Shown here: one piece after another, positions 21,425 through 30,734 of the stretch
How the letters are laid out: each line of letters opens with the position of its first letter
Numbering within the stretch: the stretch's first letter is position 1
The notes under the pieces: model-generated
Told to the model about the DNA's origin: nothing
Databases searched by the model: none
The model's input: the letters and a program-made list of their open reading frames with translations, nothing else
Made by a program: the position numbers and the translations under genes
Assembly: GCA_002339675.1 (NCBI GenBank)
Contig: DDKB01000017.1
Coordinates: 926,346 to 990,345 of the forward strand
Direction: 5' to 3'
Source of the DNA: Stutzerimonas stutzeri
GTDB lineage: Bacteria; Pseudomonadota; Gammaproteobacteria; Pseudomonadales; Pseudomonadaceae
Length of the DNA: 64,000 nucleotides

Positions 21425-24307
21425 ATGCTTGAGTTGAATGCACAGCACATCCACATGCATCAGGCGGCGGCGGACAAGCCTGCGGCGCTGGCCTTGCTGG
21501 GCGAGGTCCTGGTGGGCGACGGGCTGGTGGCGCCCGGTTACCTCGACGGGTTGCGCGCGCGGGAAGCGCAGGGCTCGACATTTCTAGGGCAGGGCATCGC
21601 CATCCCGCATGGCACGCCGGAGACGCGCGATCAGGTATTCACCACCGGCGTGCGGCTGATGCATTTTCCCGCCGGCGTGGACTGGGGCAACGGCCAGCAG
21701 GTGTACCTTGCCATCGGCATCGCCGCGCGCTCGGACGAGCACTTGCGGCTGTTGCAGCTGTTGACCCGAGCCCTGGGCGAAGGCGACCTCAGTGAGGCGC
21801 TGCAGAAAGCCGAGAGCCCCGAGGCGATTATCGACCTGCTGCAGGGCGCACCGCAGGCGCTGGCACTGGATGGCGAACTGGTCGGGCTGGGCGTTGTTGC
21901 CGACGACTTCGATGAGCTGGCCTGGCAGGGCGTCAAGCTGCTCAAACGTGCGCAGTGCGTGGAGCCTGGCTTCAATGCCAGCCTGCCGCTGGAGCAGGCG
22001 CTGCCGCTGGGCGACGGCTTGTGGTGGCTGAGCAGCGAGCAGTCGGTGCAGCGCCCGGGGCTGGCCTTCGTCACACCGGCGTCCGACCTCCAGCATCATG
22101 ATCAACCGCTCAAGGGCCTGTTCGTCCTGGCCAGTCTCGGTGAGGCGCACCGGGCCATGCTCGAACGGCTGTGCAACCTGCTCATCGAAGGGCGCGGACA
22201 GGAACTGAGCGAGGCGACTTCGAGCCGCACCGTGCTCGAAGCCCTCGGCGGTGAGGTACCCGCCGACTGGCCGAGCGCCCAGGTGCCGCTGGCCAACGCC
22301 CATGGCTTGCACGCGCGCCCGGCCAAAACCCTGACCGAAACTGCCCAGGCATTCGAAGGCGAGATCCGCGTGCGTCTGGCCGGCAGCGAGAGCGCCGGTG
22401 TGTCGGCCAAGAGCCTGAGCAAGCTGCTGGCGCTGGGTGTGCAGCGCGGTCAGGTCCTGGAATTCATGGCCGAGCCCGCCATTGCCGGTGATGCACTGCC
22501 AGCCTTGGTGCGAGCGGTCGAAGACGGCTTGGGCGAGGAGGTCGAGCCGTTGCCGGCACCTGGCGAGGCGAGCGAGCCGCCCACCATGGTGCAGGGGCCG
22601 GCAGAGTCGGTCATCGAGCAGGCTGCGTTGCGCGCCGGTGAGCAGGTGAACGGCATCGCCGCGTCGCCGGGCATCGCCATCGGCCCGGTACTGGTGCGCA
22701 AACCGCAGGTGATCGACTACCCCCAACGCGGCGAGTCGCCGGCCGTCGAGTTGCAGCGGCTCGATCGCGCGCTGGACAAGGTTCACGGCGAGATCGGCGT
22801 GCTGATCGAGGAAAGCCAGGTCGCCAGCATCCGCGACATCTTCACCACCCATCAGGCCATGCTCAAGGACCCGGCGCTGCGCGAGGAAGTCCAGGTGCGC
22901 CTGCAGAAGGGCCTGAGCGCCGAAGCGGCCTGGATGGAGGAAATCGAAAGCGCGGCGCAGCAGCAGGAGGCGCTGCACGACAAGCTGCTGGCCGAGCGTG
23001 CGGCGGATCTGCGGGATGTCGGCCGCCGGGTGCTGGCCTGCCTGACAGGCGTCGAGGCCGAGCAGGCGCCGGATGAGCCTTACATTCTGGTAATGGACGA
23101 AGTGGCGCCGTCGGACGTCGCCACGCTCAACGCCCAGCGGGTTGCCGGTATTCTTACCGCGGGCGGTGGTGCGACCTCGCACAGCGCGATCATCGCGCGG
23201 GCGCTGGGTATTCCGGCCATCGTCGGCGCCGGGCCGGGCGTGCTCGGGCTGGCGCCCAACACCCTGTTGTTGCTCGACGGCGAACGCGGCGAGCTGCTGG
23301 TGTCGCCGACCGGCGCGCAGCTCGATCAGGCCCGAAGCGAACGCGCCACCCGCGAGGAGCGCAAGCGTCTGGCGAATGAGCGACGGCTGGAGCCGGCGGT
23401 GACCCGCGACGGCCATGCCGTGGAGATCGCCGCCAACATCGGCGCGGCCGGCGAAACGCCAGATGCTGTGGCGATGGGCGCCGAAGGCATCGGCCTGCTG
23501 CGCACCGAGCTGGTGTTCATGGACCATGCCCAGGCGCCGGATCAGGCGACCCAGGAGGCCGAATACCGCCGCGTACTGGACGCTCTCGATGGCCGGCCGC
23601 TGGTGGTGCGCACGCTGGACGTTGGGGGCGACAAGCCGCTGCCGTACTGGCCGATGCCGGCCGAGGAAAACCCCTTTCTCGGCGTGCGCGGCATCCGCCT
23701 GAGTCTGCAGCGTCCGGAGATTCTGGAAACCCAGCTGCGCGCCTTGCTCGCTTCAGCCGACGGCCGCCCGCTGCGCATCATGTTCCCCATGGTTGGCAAC
23801 ATTGAGGAATGGCGCACCGCCAAGGCCATGGTCGATCGCCTGCGCGTCGAGCTGCCGGTGGCCGATTTGCAGGTCGGCATCATGATCGAGGTCCCGTCTG
23901 CCGCGCTGATCGCGCCGGTGCTGGCCCAGGAGGTCGACTTCTTCAGCATCGGCACCAACGACCTGACGCAGTACACCCTGGCCATCGACCGCGGCCACCC
24001 GAGCCTGTCCGGCCAGGCTGATGGCCTTCACCCCGCGGTGCTGCGTTTGATCGGCATGACGGTCGAGGCGGCCCACGCCTGTGGCAAGTGGGTCGGTGTC
24101 TGCGGCGAGTTGGCGGCCGATGCGTTGGCCGTGCCGATGCTGGTGGGGCTGGGGGTCGACGAGCTGAGCGTCTCGGCGCGCAGCATTGCACTGGTCAAGG
24201 CGCGGGTGCGCGAGCTGGATTTCGCCGCCTGTCAGCAGTTGGCGCAACAGGCATTGAGGCTGCCCGGTGCCCATGAGGTGCGCGCCTTTGTCGGGGAGCA
24301 TTGCTGA
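21425..24307 (+). CDS. fruB: Fructose PTS multiphosphoryl transfer protein (EIIA-HPr-EI)
   Basis: A 960-aa fusion with all soluble phosphocarriers of the fructose PTS. The EIIA-Fru domain (about 1-145) has its phospho-His at 62 (IAIPHGTPET). The HPr domain (about 280-370) has His 296 (AHGLHARPAKTL). Enzyme I (about 400-960) has His 586 (GGATSHSAIIARALG) and the PEP-binding C-terminal barrel (LRTELVFMD, NPFLGVRGIRLSL, DFFSIGTNDLTQYTLAIDR, CGELAAD). It passes phosphate from PEP to FruA in the cytoplasm. Pseudomonads normally use this as their only sugar PTS. First gene of fruBKA, 1-base stop/start overlap with fruK. Confidence 0.96.
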   Translation: MLELNAQHIHMHQAAADKPAALALLGEVLVGDGLVAPGYLDGLRAREAQGSTFLGQGIAIPHGTPETRDQVFTTGVRLMHFPAGVDWGNGQQVYLAIGIAARSDEHLRLLQLLTRALGEGDLSEALQKAESPEAIIDLLQGAPQALALDGELVGLGVVADDFDELAWQGVKLLKRAQCVEPGFNASLPLEQALPLGDGLWWLSSEQSVQRPGLAFVTPASDLQHHDQPLKGLFVLASLGEAHRAMLERLCNLLIEGRGQELSEATSSRTVLEALGGEVPADWPSAQVPLANAHGLHARPAKTLTETAQAFEGEIRVRLAGSESAGVSAKSLSKLLALGVQRGQVLEFMAEPAIAGDALPALVRAVEDGLGEEVEPLPAPGEASEPPTMVQGPAESVIEQAALRAGEQVNGIAASPGIAIGPVLVRKPQVIDYPQRGESPAVELQRLDRALDKVHGEIGVLIEESQVASIRDIFTTHQAMLKDPALREEVQVRLQKGLSAEAAWMEEIESAAQQQEALHDKLLAERAADLRDVGRRVLACLTGVEAEQAPDEPYILVMDEVAPSDVATLNAQRVAGILTAGGGATSHSAIIARALGIPAIVGAGPGVLGLAPNTLLLLDGERGELLVSPTGAQLDQARSERATREERKRLANERRLEPAVTRDGHAVEIAANIGAAGETPDAVAMGAEGIGLLRTELVFMDHAQAPDQATQEAEYRRVLDALDGRPLVVRTLDVGGDKPLPYWPMPAEENPFLGVRGIRLSLQRPEILETQLRALLASADGRPLRIMFPMVGNIEEWRTAKAMVDRLRVELPVADLQVGIMIEVPSAALIAPVLAQEVDFFSIGTNDLTQYTLAIDRGHPSLSGQADGLHPAVLRLIGMTVEAAHACGKWVGVCGELAADALAVPMLVGLGVDELSVSARSIALVKARVRELDFAACQQLAQQALRLPGAHEVRAFVGEHC

Positions 24308-25245
24308 TGGCCCGCGTCCTGACCGTCACCCTCAACCCGGCCCTCGACCTGACCGTGCGGCTGCCGTCGCTGCGCCTGGGCGAGGTGAATCGCAGCGACA
24401 GCCTACAGGTGCACGCCGCTGGTAAGGGCCTCAACGTCGCTCAGGTGTTGGCTGATCTCGGCCACCAACTGACCGTCACCGGCTTTCTTGGTGAGGGCAA
24501 TCCGCAGGCGTTCGAGCAGCTGTTCGCCGCGCGAGGCTTTGCCGACGAGTTCGTCCGCGTCCCGGGCGAGACCCGCAGCAACATCAAGCTGGCCGAAGCC
24601 AGCGGGCAGGTCACCGATGTCAACGGACCGGGGCTGCAGGTGAACGATGCGCAGCGCGAGGAGCTGCTGGCGCGGCTCGAGCGGCTGGTGCCCGGCCATG
24701 ACCTTGTCGTCGTCGCCGGTAGCCTGCCGCGCGGCATCGAGGTGCCTTGGTTTGTCGATTTATTGCAACAGCTCAAGGGGCTCGGCGCGCGCGTTGCGCT
24801 GGACACCAGCGGTGCGGCGCTGCGCGAAGGGCTGGCGGCTAAGCCCTGGCTGATCAAGCCCAACGAGGAGGAGCTGGCGCAGGCGCGCGGCTGCCGTCTG
24901 CCCGGCCCTCAGGCGCTGGCTCGTGAGGCCTGGCGGCTTCAGGTCGAGGGGGTCGAGCACGTGGTGATCTCCCAGGGCGCCGAGGGTGTCAGCTGGTTCT
25001 CGCCGAGCGGGGCTTTGCACGCGCGTCCACCGAAGGTCCAGGTGGTCAGCACCGTCGGCGCCGGCGACTCGTTGCTGGCCGGCATGCTTCACGGCTTGCT
25101 GGAAGGCTGGCCCGCCGAGCGCACCCTCGCGCATGCCACCGCGATCGCCGCGCAGGCGGTGGGGCAGGTGGGCTTCGGGATTACCGACCGGGCGCAACTG
25201 GCCGACCTTGAGGCCGCAGTGCGTCTCGAGCCGCTGAGCCAATAA
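24307..25245 (+). CDS. fruK: 1-phosphofructokinase
   Basis: A 312-aa PfkB-family kinase converting fructose-1-phosphate to fructose-1,6-bisphosphate. It shows the N-terminal VTLNPALDLTV and AAGKGLNVAQVLADLG blocks and the C-terminal anion hole/base VGAGDSLLAGMLHG (Asp 254). The ATG at 24307 shares a base with the fruB TGA (TGATG), so translation is coupled; the earlier TTG is not needed. Confidence 0.95.
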   Translation: MARVLTVTLNPALDLTVRLPSLRLGEVNRSDSLQVHAAGKGLNVAQVLADLGHQLTVTGFLGEGNPQAFEQLFAARGFADEFVRVPGETRSNIKLAEASGQVTDVNGPGLQVNDAQREELLARLERLVPGHDLVVVAGSLPRGIEVPWFVDLLQQLKGLGARVALDTSGAALREGLAAKPWLIKPNEEELAQARGCRLPGPQALAREAWRLQVEGVEHVVISQGAEGVSWFSPSGALHARPPKVQVVSTVGAGDSLLAGMLHGLLEGWPAERTLAHATAIAAQAVGQVGFGITDRAQLADLEAAVRLEPLSQ

Positions 25246-25265
25246 ATCGAACAAGAGGTGAAGGA

Positions 25266-27005
25266 ATGAATCTGCTCATCGTCACGGCCTGTCCCAACGG
25301 AATGGTCACCAGCGTGCTGACGTCACGCCTGCTCGAAGCGGCTGCTCAGCGCCTGGGCTGGTCGACCGCCGTGGAAGTCCACGACCCCAGGGCCATCGGC
25401 TCGCCGCTCACGTCGGCCCAGATCGCCAACGCCGACCTAGTCGTGGTGGTCAAGACAGGGCCGCTGTCGCTGCAACGTTTTGTTGGTAAGCGCGTGGTGC
25501 AATCGACGCCATCCGAAGCCTTGCTCGACCCGGAGGGCTTTCTGCGCAGCGCCGCCGAGACGGCCACCGAACTGCCACAGACCGATGACGCGGACGCTGC
25601 GCCAGCTGGCGGCAAGCCAAAGCTGGTGGCGATCACCGCTTGCCCGACCGGTGTCGCGCATACCTTCATGGCGGCCGAGGCCCTGCAGCAGGCCGCCATT
25701 CGCAAAGGCTACGACCTGCAGGTGGAGACGCGCGGTTCGGTCGGCGCGCGCAACGTGCTTGAAGCGCAGGCCATCGAGGAGGCCGATGTCGTGCTGCTCG
25801 CCGCCGACATCGAGGTGGACGTGGCGCGCTTCGCCGGCAAGCGGGTGTTTCGTTGTGGCACCGGCGTGGCCTTGAAGCAACCCGAGGCGACGCTGGATCG
25901 TGCACTGGCTGAAGGTGCGGTGCTCAGTGGCGGCGCAGCGGCCAGCGCTGGCGCCGCGGAGCAGAAGGGCGAGAAGACCGGCGTCTACAAGCACCTGCTG
26001 ACCGGCGTGTCCTACATGTTGCCGATGGTGGTTGCCGGTGGCCTGATGATCGCGCTGTCGTTCGTCTTTGGTATCGAAGCGTTCAAGCAGGAAGGCACTC
26101 TGGCCGCCGCGCTGATGCAGATCGGTGGCGAGACGGCCTTCAAGCTGATGGTGCCGCTGTTGGCCGGCTACATCGCCTATTCCATCGCCGACCGCCCCGG
26201 CCTTGCGCCCGGCATGATCGGCGGTTTGCTGGCCGGCACGCTCGGCGCGGGGTTCATCGGCGGCATCATCGCCGGCTTCGTCGCGGGCTACGCGGCCAAG
26301 GCCGTGAGCCGCTGGATTCCCTTGCCGGCCAGTGTCGAATCCCTCAAGCCGATCCTGATCATCCCGCTATTGGCCAGCCTGTTTACCGGGCTGGTAATGA
26401 TCTACATCGTCGGCACCCCGGTGGCGAAGATGCTGGCCGGACTCACCGCGTTCCTCGACACCATGGGCACGTCCAATGCCATTCTGCTCGGGCTGTTGCT
26501 CGGCACCATGATGTGCGTCGACCTCGGTGGGCCGGTCAACAAGGCGGCCTACGCGTTCTCGGTCGGGCTGCTCGCCTCGCAAAGCTACGCGCCGATGGCC
26601 GCCACCATGGCCGCCGGCATGGTGCCGCCGATCGGCATGGGCATCGCCACGCTGATCGCCCGTCGCAAGTTCGCCCAGACCGAACGCGAAGCCGGCAAGG
26701 CGGCGCTAGTGCTGGGTTGCTGCTTCATTTCCGAGGGCGCGATTCCCTTCGCTGCCAAGGACCCGCTGCGGGTGATACCGGCCAGCATCGCCGGTGGCGC
26801 GCTGACCGGCGCGCTGTCCATGGCGTTCGGCGCGAAGCTGCTGGCGCCCCATGGCGGGCTGTTCGTGCTGCTGATTCCCAACGCGATCAACCACGCGCTG
26901 CTGTACCTGGCCGCGATCCTGGCCGGCAGTCTGGTGACAGGGGTGATCTACGCGGTGGTCAAGCGGCCGGAGGCCGAGCCGCTGGCGGTTGGCGCTGCGG
27001 CCTGA
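25266..27005 (+). CDS. fruA: Fructose-specific PTS EIIBC permease (EIIB'BC)
   Basis: A 579-aa inner-membrane transporter that phosphorylates fructose at C1 during uptake. An N-terminal EIIB' domain (about 1-100) still has Cys 9 in VTACPNGMVTSVL. The active EIIB domain has Cys 126 in AITACPTGVAHTFMAAEAL. EIIC (about 235-570) has some nine membrane segments (GVSYMLPMVVAGGLMIALSF, DLGGPVNKAAYAFSVGLL, PIGMGIATLIARRKF, FISEGAIPFAAKDPLRVIP). It is 20 bases after fruK; the operon appears to end here. Confidence 0.95.
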   Translation: MNLLIVTACPNGMVTSVLTSRLLEAAAQRLGWSTAVEVHDPRAIGSPLTSAQIANADLVVVVKTGPLSLQRFVGKRVVQSTPSEALLDPEGFLRSAAETATELPQTDDADAAPAGGKPKLVAITACPTGVAHTFMAAEALQQAAIRKGYDLQVETRGSVGARNVLEAQAIEEADVVLLAADIEVDVARFAGKRVFRCGTGVALKQPEATLDRALAEGAVLSGGAAASAGAAEQKGEKTGVYKHLLTGVSYMLPMVVAGGLMIALSFVFGIEAFKQEGTLAAALMQIGGETAFKLMVPLLAGYIAYSIADRPGLAPGMIGGLLAGTLGAGFIGGIIAGFVAGYAAKAVSRWIPLPASVESLKPILIIPLLASLFTGLVMIYIVGTPVAKMLAGLTAFLDTMGTSNAILLGLLLGTMMCVDLGGPVNKAAYAFSVGLLASQSYAPMAATMAAGMVPPIGMGIATLIARRKFAQTEREAGKAALVLGCCFISEGAIPFAAKDPLRVIPASIAGGALTGALSMAFGAKLLAPHGGLFVLLIPNAINHALLYLAAILAGSLVTGVIYAVVKRPEAEPLAVGAAA

Positions 27006-27121
27006 GCGCGGGGCCCGAACGCTGAACTAAAGCGGCGCGCGCCGTATCCACTGCAAGTCGGAACCTTTGTTTCCAGAGGTTTCAACGGTGTTCGTTTGGC
27101 ATGAACCGGCTGGAGATCGTG

Positions 27122-29527
27122 ATGAGCATTGATTACGGACCGCGTCCCCTGCGGATCACCCTGACCGCCCTGCTGGTGCTGGTGCTGGGCGTGGCGCTGA
27201 CCCTCGGCGGCGCCTACCTGGCCTTTCTTGGCGGCTCCTGGTACTACCTGGTCGCCGGGGTCGGTCTGCTGGTGGTCGCGGGGCTGCTCTATGCCAGGCG
27301 CCGTGCGGCGATCTGGCTGTATGCCGTGCTGCTGCTCGGCAGTCTGGCGTGGACCCTCTATGAGGTGGGCCTGGACTGGTGGCCGCTGGCACCACGCATC
27401 GACCTCTGGTGCATCCTCGGGCTGTGGCTGATCCTGCCGTTCGTCAATCGCTACGTCAGCGACCGGCTGGTCTGGCGGGATGGCGCCAGTGGCCTGCTCG
27501 GCCTTGGCCTGTTGGCTGGCGCGCTAATGGCGGGCGCTGCGCTGCTCCAGGACTACCACTCCCTCGACGGGCAGTTCAGCGACGCCCAGATGCAGGGCGT
27601 GAATCCCCAGGGCCAGGCTGGTCGCTCGGCCAGCGGATGGCCCGCCTATGGCGGTTCCGACCAGGGCGACCGTTACTCCACGGCCGATCTCATCACCCCA
27701 CGCAACGTCGACCAGTTGACGAAAGCCTGGGAGTACCACACCGGCGACTTGCCCGGTCCCAATGATCCTGGCGAGTTCACGTACGAGGTGACCCCGCTGA
27801 AGGTGGGCAACAGCCTGTTCATCTGCACGCCGCACAGCATCGCCATCGCCTTGGACGCCGACACCGGCGAGGAGCGCTGGCGCTACGACCCGAACATCAA
27901 CCGCAAGGCAACGTATTACCAGCACATGACCTGTCGCGGCCTGGCGTTCCACGATGGCGTGCGCTACGCCGCCCCGGGATCGACCGACCAGCCGGAGCAA
28001 CCGGCGGCCCGCTGCGAGCGGCGCCTGTTCCTGCCCACCAATGACGCGACACTGATTGCGCTGGACCCGGACGATGGCAAGCCCTGTGAGGACTTCGGCA
28101 ATGCCGGCGTGGTCGATCTGAAAGAAGGCCTCGGCGACGGCGCGTTGGGGGTCTACCTGCCGACCTCGCCGCCGGTGGTCACCGAAAAGCTGGTCATCGT
28201 CGGTGGCGCGATTACCGACAACGGCGCGGTGGATTCCCCCGGTGGGGTGGTGCGCGCCTACGATGTGCACAGCGGCGAGCTGGTCTGGTATTTCGACCCG
28301 GGCAACCCGGATGCCTCCGGACCTCTTGCTCCCGGCGAGACCTATACCCGCAGCACGCCCAACTGGTGGACCACGTCGGTGGCCGATGAATCCCTGGGGT
28401 TGGTCTACATCCCGACCGGCAACCAGACGCCAGATCAGTGGGCGAAACCGCGGACGCCCGAAACGGAGCGATTCACCGCTACATTGGTGGCGCTGGACCT
28501 GGCGACCGGCAAGGTGCGCTGGGAGTTCCAGACGGTGCATCACGACCTATGGGACCGCGACCTGCCCTCGCAGCCAACGCTTGTCGACATCGATCGGCCC
28601 GAAGGCAAGGTGCCTGCGATCGTCCAGGCGACCAAGCGCGGCGACCTGTATATCCTCGACCGTCGAACCGGCGAGCCGATCGTCCCGGTCGAGGAGATGC
28701 CTGTACCGCAGGGCACCGATTACGGTGAATTCACCGCGCCGACGCAGCCGATCTCGTCCGTCAGCTACGCGCCGGAGGAGCCGCTTCACGAGCGCGATAT
28801 GTGGGGTGGCACGCCGCTGGATCAGATGCTGTGCCGCATCCAGTTCCGCAAGCTGCGCTACGAGGGCGACTTCACGCCGCCGTCGGAAGGGGGGTCGCTG
28901 ATCTATCCCGGCAATGTCGGCACGTTCAACTGGCCGTCCGTGGCGGTCGATCCGAGTCGGCAGATCCTGTTCGGCGCGCCGAATTATCTGGCGTTCGTCT
29001 CCACCATGGTCAAGCGCAGCGAAGTGGACCCGGACCTGCGCACCGGCGGCGGCGAAACCGGCCTGCAACCCAATCTGGGCGCGCCGTACATGGTCACCCT
29101 CAAACCCTTCATGTCTGTGCTCGGCCTGCCATGTCAGAGCCCGCCATGGGGCTACGTGACCGGCCTCGATCTGCGCACCATGAAGAAAGTCTGGCTGCAC
29201 AAGAACGGTACCAGCCGTGACAGCACCCCAGTGCCCATCGCGCTGCCGGTCGGCACCCCCGCGCTGGGTGGCCCGATCGTGACCGCAGGCGGCGTGGCCT
29301 TCATGAGCGGCACGCTGGACTACTACCTGCGCGCCTACGACCTGCAGACGGGTGAACAACTGTGGAAGGGCCGTCTGCCGGCGGGCGGTCAGGCGACGCC
29401 GATGACCTATGTGTCAGAGAAAACCGGCAAACAGTACGTCGTGCAGATGGCCGGTGGGCATGGCTCGTTCGGCACCGAGATCGGCGATTCGGTGGTGGCC
29501 TTTACGCTCGATGAGGAAGGCGAATAG
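27122..29527 (+). CDS. gcd: Membrane-bound PQQ glucose dehydrogenase
   Basis: An 801-aa quinoprotein. ATG 27122 has GGAG 7 bases upstream, better than the ATG at 27101. Five transmembrane helices occupy about residues 10-140. A PQQ-binding eight-bladed propeller follows, with typical blocks WPAYGGSDQGDRYS, TPLKVGNSLFICTPHS, DADTGEERWRYDP, LVYIPTGNQTPDQW, QTVHHDLWDRDLPSQP, TKRGDLYILDRRTGEP, GGHGSFGTEIGDSVVAF. It oxidises glucose to gluconolactone on the periplasmic side and feeds electrons to ubiquinone. It follows fruA by 116 bases without a visible terminator, but probably has its own promoter. Confidence 0.92.
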   Translation: MSIDYGPRPLRITLTALLVLVLGVALTLGGAYLAFLGGSWYYLVAGVGLLVVAGLLYARRRAAIWLYAVLLLGSLAWTLYEVGLDWWPLAPRIDLWCILGLWLILPFVNRYVSDRLVWRDGASGLLGLGLLAGALMAGAALLQDYHSLDGQFSDAQMQGVNPQGQAGRSASGWPAYGGSDQGDRYSTADLITPRNVDQLTKAWEYHTGDLPGPNDPGEFTYEVTPLKVGNSLFICTPHSIAIALDADTGEERWRYDPNINRKATYYQHMTCRGLAFHDGVRYAAPGSTDQPEQPAARCERRLFLPTNDATLIALDPDDGKPCEDFGNAGVVDLKEGLGDGALGVYLPTSPPVVTEKLVIVGGAITDNGAVDSPGGVVRAYDVHSGELVWYFDPGNPDASGPLAPGETYTRSTPNWWTTSVADESLGLVYIPTGNQTPDQWAKPRTPETERFTATLVALDLATGKVRWEFQTVHHDLWDRDLPSQPTLVDIDRPEGKVPAIVQATKRGDLYILDRRTGEPIVPVEEMPVPQGTDYGEFTAPTQPISSVSYAPEEPLHERDMWGGTPLDQMLCRIQFRKLRYEGDFTPPSEGGSLIYPGNVGTFNWPSVAVDPSRQILFGAPNYLAFVSTMVKRSEVDPDLRTGGGETGLQPNLGAPYMVTLKPFMSVLGLPCQSPPWGYVTGLDLRTMKKVWLHKNGTSRDSTPVPIALPVGTPALGGPIVTAGGVAFMSGTLDYYLRAYDLQTGEQLWKGRLPAGGQATPMTYVSEKTGKQYVVQMAGGHGSFGTEIGDSVVAFTLDEEGE

Positions 29528-29590
29528 GGGATGACTGCCATCGGCGAGTTCCGGTGATGACCTCGTCGAGGTCGCCCGCCGGCACTCCGC

Positions 29591-29628
29591 CCCCTCACCC
29601 TAGCCCTCTCCCCAAAGGGGAGAGGGGA
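29591..29628. repeat. Palindromic CCCTCTCCCC element
   Basis: Contains CCCTCTCCCC-AAA-GGGGAGAGGG, a perfect 10-bp hairpin preceded by CCCCTCACCCTAG. It is the same sequence class as the repeats at 29729 and 29895 (CCTCTGGGGAGAGGGTTGGGGTGAGGG in the opposite sense) and may serve as a terminator for gcd. Confidence 0.75.
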
Positions 29629-29728
29629 CTGTTTTCGTGTAAGCCGAACGATGGGTAGTCAGCTTGGCCACGCATGCTGGGTAGCTGGCCGATGTGCTAG
29701 CCGGACTGCACCCCGTTTCGGATGACCT

Positions 29729-29826
29729 ACCATCATCCGGCGCGCTCAATCCAGCTCCCTCGCCCCTCTGGGGAGAGGGTTGGGGTGAGGGGGCGGGCGT
29801 CGGCCCAGCGCAGAAGCTCAGTCAAA
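29729..29826 (-). repeat. Partial duplicate of the DUF559 gene 3' end plus palindromic repeat (copy 1)
   Basis: The first 66 bases match the second copy at 29895 with two differences. The next 30 bases match less closely and correspond, on the minus strand, to the nuclease codons for LTELLRW-x-x-ARP. So the nuclease 3' end and the repeat were duplicated as one unit. Confidence 0.8.
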
Positions 29827-29894
29827 CCACCTTCGAAATACGCAGGAACTTGAGTCGCTGATCCAGGAGGCGGCCATTTCGTTACGTATAAACC

Positions 29895-29992
29895 ACCATC
29901 ATCCGGCATGCTCAATCCAGCTCCCTCGCCCCTCTGGGGAGAGGGTTGGGGTGAGGGGGCCGCGCTTCGACCCAGCGCAAAAGCTCGGTCAG
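29895..29992 (-). repeat. DUF559 gene 3' end plus palindromic repeat (copy 2, in gene)
   Basis: The repeat supplies the last codons and stop of the DUF559 gene (ARPPHPNPLPRGARELD) and runs on past it. Copies are offset by 166 bases and have the same orientation. Confidence 0.8.
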
Positions 29993-30349
29993 TACACCGT
30001 CGAGATTCTGCAGTACATCGAGATTGCTAAAGCGCAGCACCTCCAGCCCTTGCCGATGAAGAAACAGGGTTCGGATACGGTCCCTTTCTCGCCTTGCATC
30101 GTCATAGTGCTGTCCGCCATCGAGCTCGATCACCAGCCGCAGCTCGGCACAATAGAAATCCAGCACATAGGGTGGCCACGGGTGCTGCCGCCGGAACTTG
30201 AACCCTGCCAAACCGCGATTGCGCAGCTGCCGCCACAGCAGGCGCTCGCAATCGGTGAGTTGGTATCGGAGGTGTCGGGCGAACTGGCGCTGTTCGATGG
30301 AGGCTCGTTCATTGGGCATTTCACAATCCCTGTGAAACAGGCGGGTCAA
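29912..30349 (-). CDS. DUF559 family endonuclease-like protein
   Basis: A 145-aa protein with a Vsr-like PD-(D/E)xK nuclease fold. Visible features are LTDCERLLWRQLRNRGLAGFKFRRQ, then the active-site region VLDFYCAELRLVIELDGGQH (Asp, Glu and the Gly-Gly-Gln-His turn) and RDRIRTLFLHRQGLEVLRF. The last 15 residues (PPHPNPLPRGARELD) are encoded by a palindromic repeat, a tail seen on many DUF559 proteins. The Met at 30319 is an alternative start. Role unknown: a repair-type or mobile-element-type nuclease is possible. It starts 6 bases from the neighbour gene ending at 30356. Confidence 0.85.
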   Translation of the reverse strand: MTRLFHRDCEMPNERASIEQRQFARHLRYQLTDCERLLWRQLRNRGLAGFKFRRQHPWPPYVLDFYCAELRLVIELDGGQHYDDARRERDRIRTLFLHRQGLEVLRFSNLDVLQNLDGVLTELLRWVEARPPHPNPLPRGARELD

Positions 30350-30355
30350 AGCAGC

Positions 30356-30664
30356 TCAGCAGGGGCGCCCCTGGTACGCGCGGTTACCGCTGGGCTCCAC
30401 GCATTGCGGCTCCGTGTGCTGCTCCAGACGTGGAGATTTGTCCCGCAGACTGGAGGTCAGACTGCCCAAGAAATTCGTCGCTTGGGTCTGATCATCGAAG
30501 CGTCGTGCACCGTTCAATGACCCGGTGTAGCTGCCGTTGCTCGCGGCGTAGCAGGCCTGATTGTTCGAGCAGGTTAGTGCCACGACCCAGTAAGGACTGT
30601 TGATCAGCACTCCTGCCTGAGCGGCAGAGGCAAGCAAGGCGGAAAGAAGCAGAAGGTGGCGCAT
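30356..30664 (-). CDS. Hypothetical small secreted protein
   Basis: A 102-aa protein starting at ATG 30664 with a clear signal peptide (MRHLLLLSALLASAAQAG). The mature part has four Cys (TCSNNQACYAASNG, PQCVEPSGNRAYQGRPC), suggesting two disulfides in the periplasm or outside. No family is recognised. Same direction as the DUF559 gene, 6 bases before its first possible start. Confidence 0.65.
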   Translation of the reverse strand: MRHLLLLSALLASAAQAGVLINSPYWVVALTCSNNQACYAASNGSYTGSLNGARRFDDQTQATNFLGSLTSSLRDKSPRLEQHTEPQCVEPSGNRAYQGRPC

Positions 30665-30734
30665 GCCGTGTCTCCAAAGGTCGATAGCTGAACATAGCCT
30701 ATCGACCAAGTGCCGGCTGCGGGGGATTTCTCGC

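Larger units (their letters stand above)
29528..29911. repeat. Repeat-rich gap between gcd and the DUF559 gene
   Basis: A 384-base stretch without a credible gene. It contains one hairpin element (29591-29628), one copy of a 98-bp repeat (29729-29826) and the start of a second copy. The short frame at 29733-29915 on the minus strand is only the translation of the repeat and a leftover nuclease 3' end. Confidence 0.7.

Noticed and set aside
21584..23527. Long minus-strand frame opposite fruB
   Set aside because: It is His/Gln/Arg-rich and mirrors a well-identified gene; no motif supports it.
29733..29915. 60-codon minus-strand frame
   Set aside because: It is made of the palindromic repeat and a partial copy of the DUF559 3' end; treated as repeat, not a gene.
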